From JAHBNG01 sp039028975 (GTDB lineage: Bacteria > Chloroflexota > Anaerolineae > Caldilineales > Caldilineaceae): 62,974 nucleotides of DNA. This document shows positions 61,884 to 62,974 of the stretch, one piece after another. How positions within the stretch are numbered: the first letter of the stretch is position 1; every line of letters begins with the position of its first letter. Made by a program: the position numbers and the translations under genes. The DNA lies in contig JBCCHB010000098.1 in NCBI GenBank assembly GCA_039028975.1, forward strand, positions 1 to 62,974. Direction: 5' to 3'. The notes under the pieces are model-generated. The model was not told the origin of the DNA, searched no databases, and saw nothing but the letters and a program-made list of their open reading frames with translations.

Positions 61884-62974
61884 CCCAACCAAGTTTGGGG
61901 AGTTCTTCGAGCAGCAATTCAGCCATTTGCCATATGCTCATAGCTTTCCCTTGTTCTTGTGATTCTCGGGCAAGCTTATCTGGTACTGCTTGTAGCAAAG
62001 CATAAATTGGCTTAGCAATTCCGTGTACGTCAAGCATTAATCTTGAAGTAGTGGGGTTTCTATCTGTTGCTTCATAAACGGCAATTGCCAACATTGAAAA
62101 TTTCTTTTGATTCTTCTTATCAGAATAACCTTGTTCACTTAACACAACAGCAATCACGATTAGCAGTCCGAAAATAGGGTAATACATTCGTTTTTCAAGC
62201 ACTGTACAGAGCATCTCGTAGAGCCGTCGGTAAATCTCTTTGGGGTTCTGATATAACCTTTGTGTAAAAATTAGCCTAGATTCACCGTGTAGAGCTTCAT
62301 CTTTAGCACCTAACCTTTGATAAGTAGTTTTAGATTCAAGCAAGATCTTCTCTGCTTCTTTAATTTGATTTCGTGCGATCAAAGTAAAGCCTAACATTTG
62401 TAAAGCCCAAGCAACATTATACCAAGAGTTTGTTTCGCGCAATGATGCCAAACCTCTGCGTAAATACTCTTCACCAAGTTCAAAGTCGCCGCAAGCCGCA
62501 GCATAGAAACCTAATCTACTGATAGCCGCCGCAACATTCACAGAATCCCCTAACTCCTCGTATATTTCTACACATTTCTGCTGGTGAACAAATCCAAGAT
62601 CGTAATTTCCTAAGCCTGGGCCGCAATTAAAGGCAAGGTTCGTCAAAGCCTTCGCCAAAACAGGTTTATTGCCATTTTTAATGGCGAGTGCGTGACATTG
62701 TTCGGCAAACCGCGTTGAACGGTCTAATTGACCAGCATGTCTGGTATTCGTACTCAGCACCTCTAGCGTTGTAACAACCGACCGTGGATCACCTACTTGT
62801 TCATACAGACTCAATGCCTTTTCCAGATGTGTATCCGCCAGCTCGAAATTCCCCCGTAATCGCTCTATGTGTCCTTGAGCTTCGGCAATCTTGGCTTCTT
62901 CCCATTGATGACCAAGTTCAGCATACAGTTTCTCACTCCCTTTAAGATAGGATTCAGCCGTCGATAAGTCAAGA
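61870..62974 (-). CDS. TPR-repeat protein, 5' end beyond window
   Basis: A minus-strand reading frame of at least 368 codons that is open to the window edge, so the start lies outside. A start at 62814 (TTG) would cut a TPR repeat (THLEKALSLYEQVGD) in two, which argues against it. It is built of TPR helices with A-xxY-xxxG-spaced repeats: YEELGDSVNVAAAISRLGFYA, YLRRGLASLRE, YNVAWALQMLGFTLIARNQ. This is the C-terminal sensor region typical of LuxR/AfsR-like STAND regulators or adenylate-cyclase-like proteins; the N-terminal effector is not visible. It overlaps the methyltransferase at 61011 by 14 bp, tail to tail. Confidence 0.85.
   Translation of the reverse strand, partial: LDLSTAESYLKGSEKLYAELGHQWEEAKIAEAQGHIERLRGNFELADTHLEKALSLYEQVGDPRSVVTTLEVLSTNTRHAGQLDRSTRFAEQCHALAIKNGNKPVLAKALTNLAFNCGPGLGNYDLGFVHQQKCVEIYEELGDSVNVAAAISRLGFYAAACGDFELGEEYLRRGLASLRETNSWYNVAWALQMLGFTLIARNQIKEAEKILLESKTTYQRLGAKDEALHGESRLIFTQRLYQNPKEIYRRLYEMLCTVLEKRMYYPIFGLLIVIAVVLSEQGYSDKKNQKKFSMLAIAVYEATDRNPTTSRLMLDVHGIAKPIYALLQAVPDKLARESQEQGKAMSIWQMAELLLEELPKLGWVKPQ

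Overview
The window (about 63 kb, GC near 50%) looks like chromosomal DNA of a free-living bacterium, most likely a Chloroflexota (Anaerolineae/Caldilineae-like). This rests on gene content: very large BTAD-STAND-TPR regulators, a secreted DUF11/SdrD-type protein ending in a YLPL tail, a fused anaerobic B12 cluster, and many small palindromic intergenic repeats. The assignment is an inference. I saw no rRNA, tRNA, CRISPR array, phage gene or intact transposase.

Layout. 0-6 kb: a three-gene zinc-ribbon/YbjQ/membrane set, a Nudix hydrolase, and a translationally coupled pair (FabV-like oxidoreductase and an atypical metallophosphoesterase). 6-17 kb: a minus-strand amidohydrolase and HerA-like ATPase, a large RIFT-barrel (PcRGLX/YetA-like) carbohydrate protein, an AAA-ATPase/PD-(D/E)XK protein, and an ArsR-type regulator with its MFS transporter. 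17-25 kb: single genes (SRPBCC, GNAT, SAM methyltransferase, YcaQ-type glycosylase, serine beta-lactamase-like hydrolase, secreted DUF11 protein). 25-37 kb: a cobalamin riboswitch, a 5'-truncated cbiO, then cbiA, cobA, cbiX, cbiC, cbiD, cbiET, cbiL and a cbiF-cbiG fusion. Together these cover much of anaerobic corrin-ring synthesis from uroporphyrinogen III to cobyrinate a,c-diamide. CbiH and CbiJ are not visible here. 36.8-42.8 kb: GMC oxidoreductase, a URO-D fragment, Nudix, DUF4037, a BMP-type lipoprotein and a DUF4332 protein. 43.8-51.3 kb: two overlapping, paralogous BTAD-STAND-TPR regulators followed by an SDR. 52-57.6 kb: DinB, CMD, MOSC, DUF5995, and a catabolic-looking operon (RraA-like, cupin, D-aminoacylase). 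58.4-61.9 kb: three SAM methyltransferases with a SnoaL-like protein and the relic of a fourth methyltransferase. The window ends inside a TPR protein.

The least ordinary signals are non-coding. (1) A family of transposase-less elements with ~20-bp terminal inverted repeats occurs four times (2796, 25433, 43687, 57684); one copy contains a second element that recurs at 40276. (2) A hairpin repeat occurs twice (17079, 27675) with its core inverted relative to its outer arms, as if the core can flip. (3) The B12 riboswitch is followed by two terminators, one of the mobile-like elements and a beheaded cbiO, suggesting that a cobalt ECF transporter was lost by deletion. (4) A 15-bp-arm palindromic repeat sits in frame inside one of the giant regulators.
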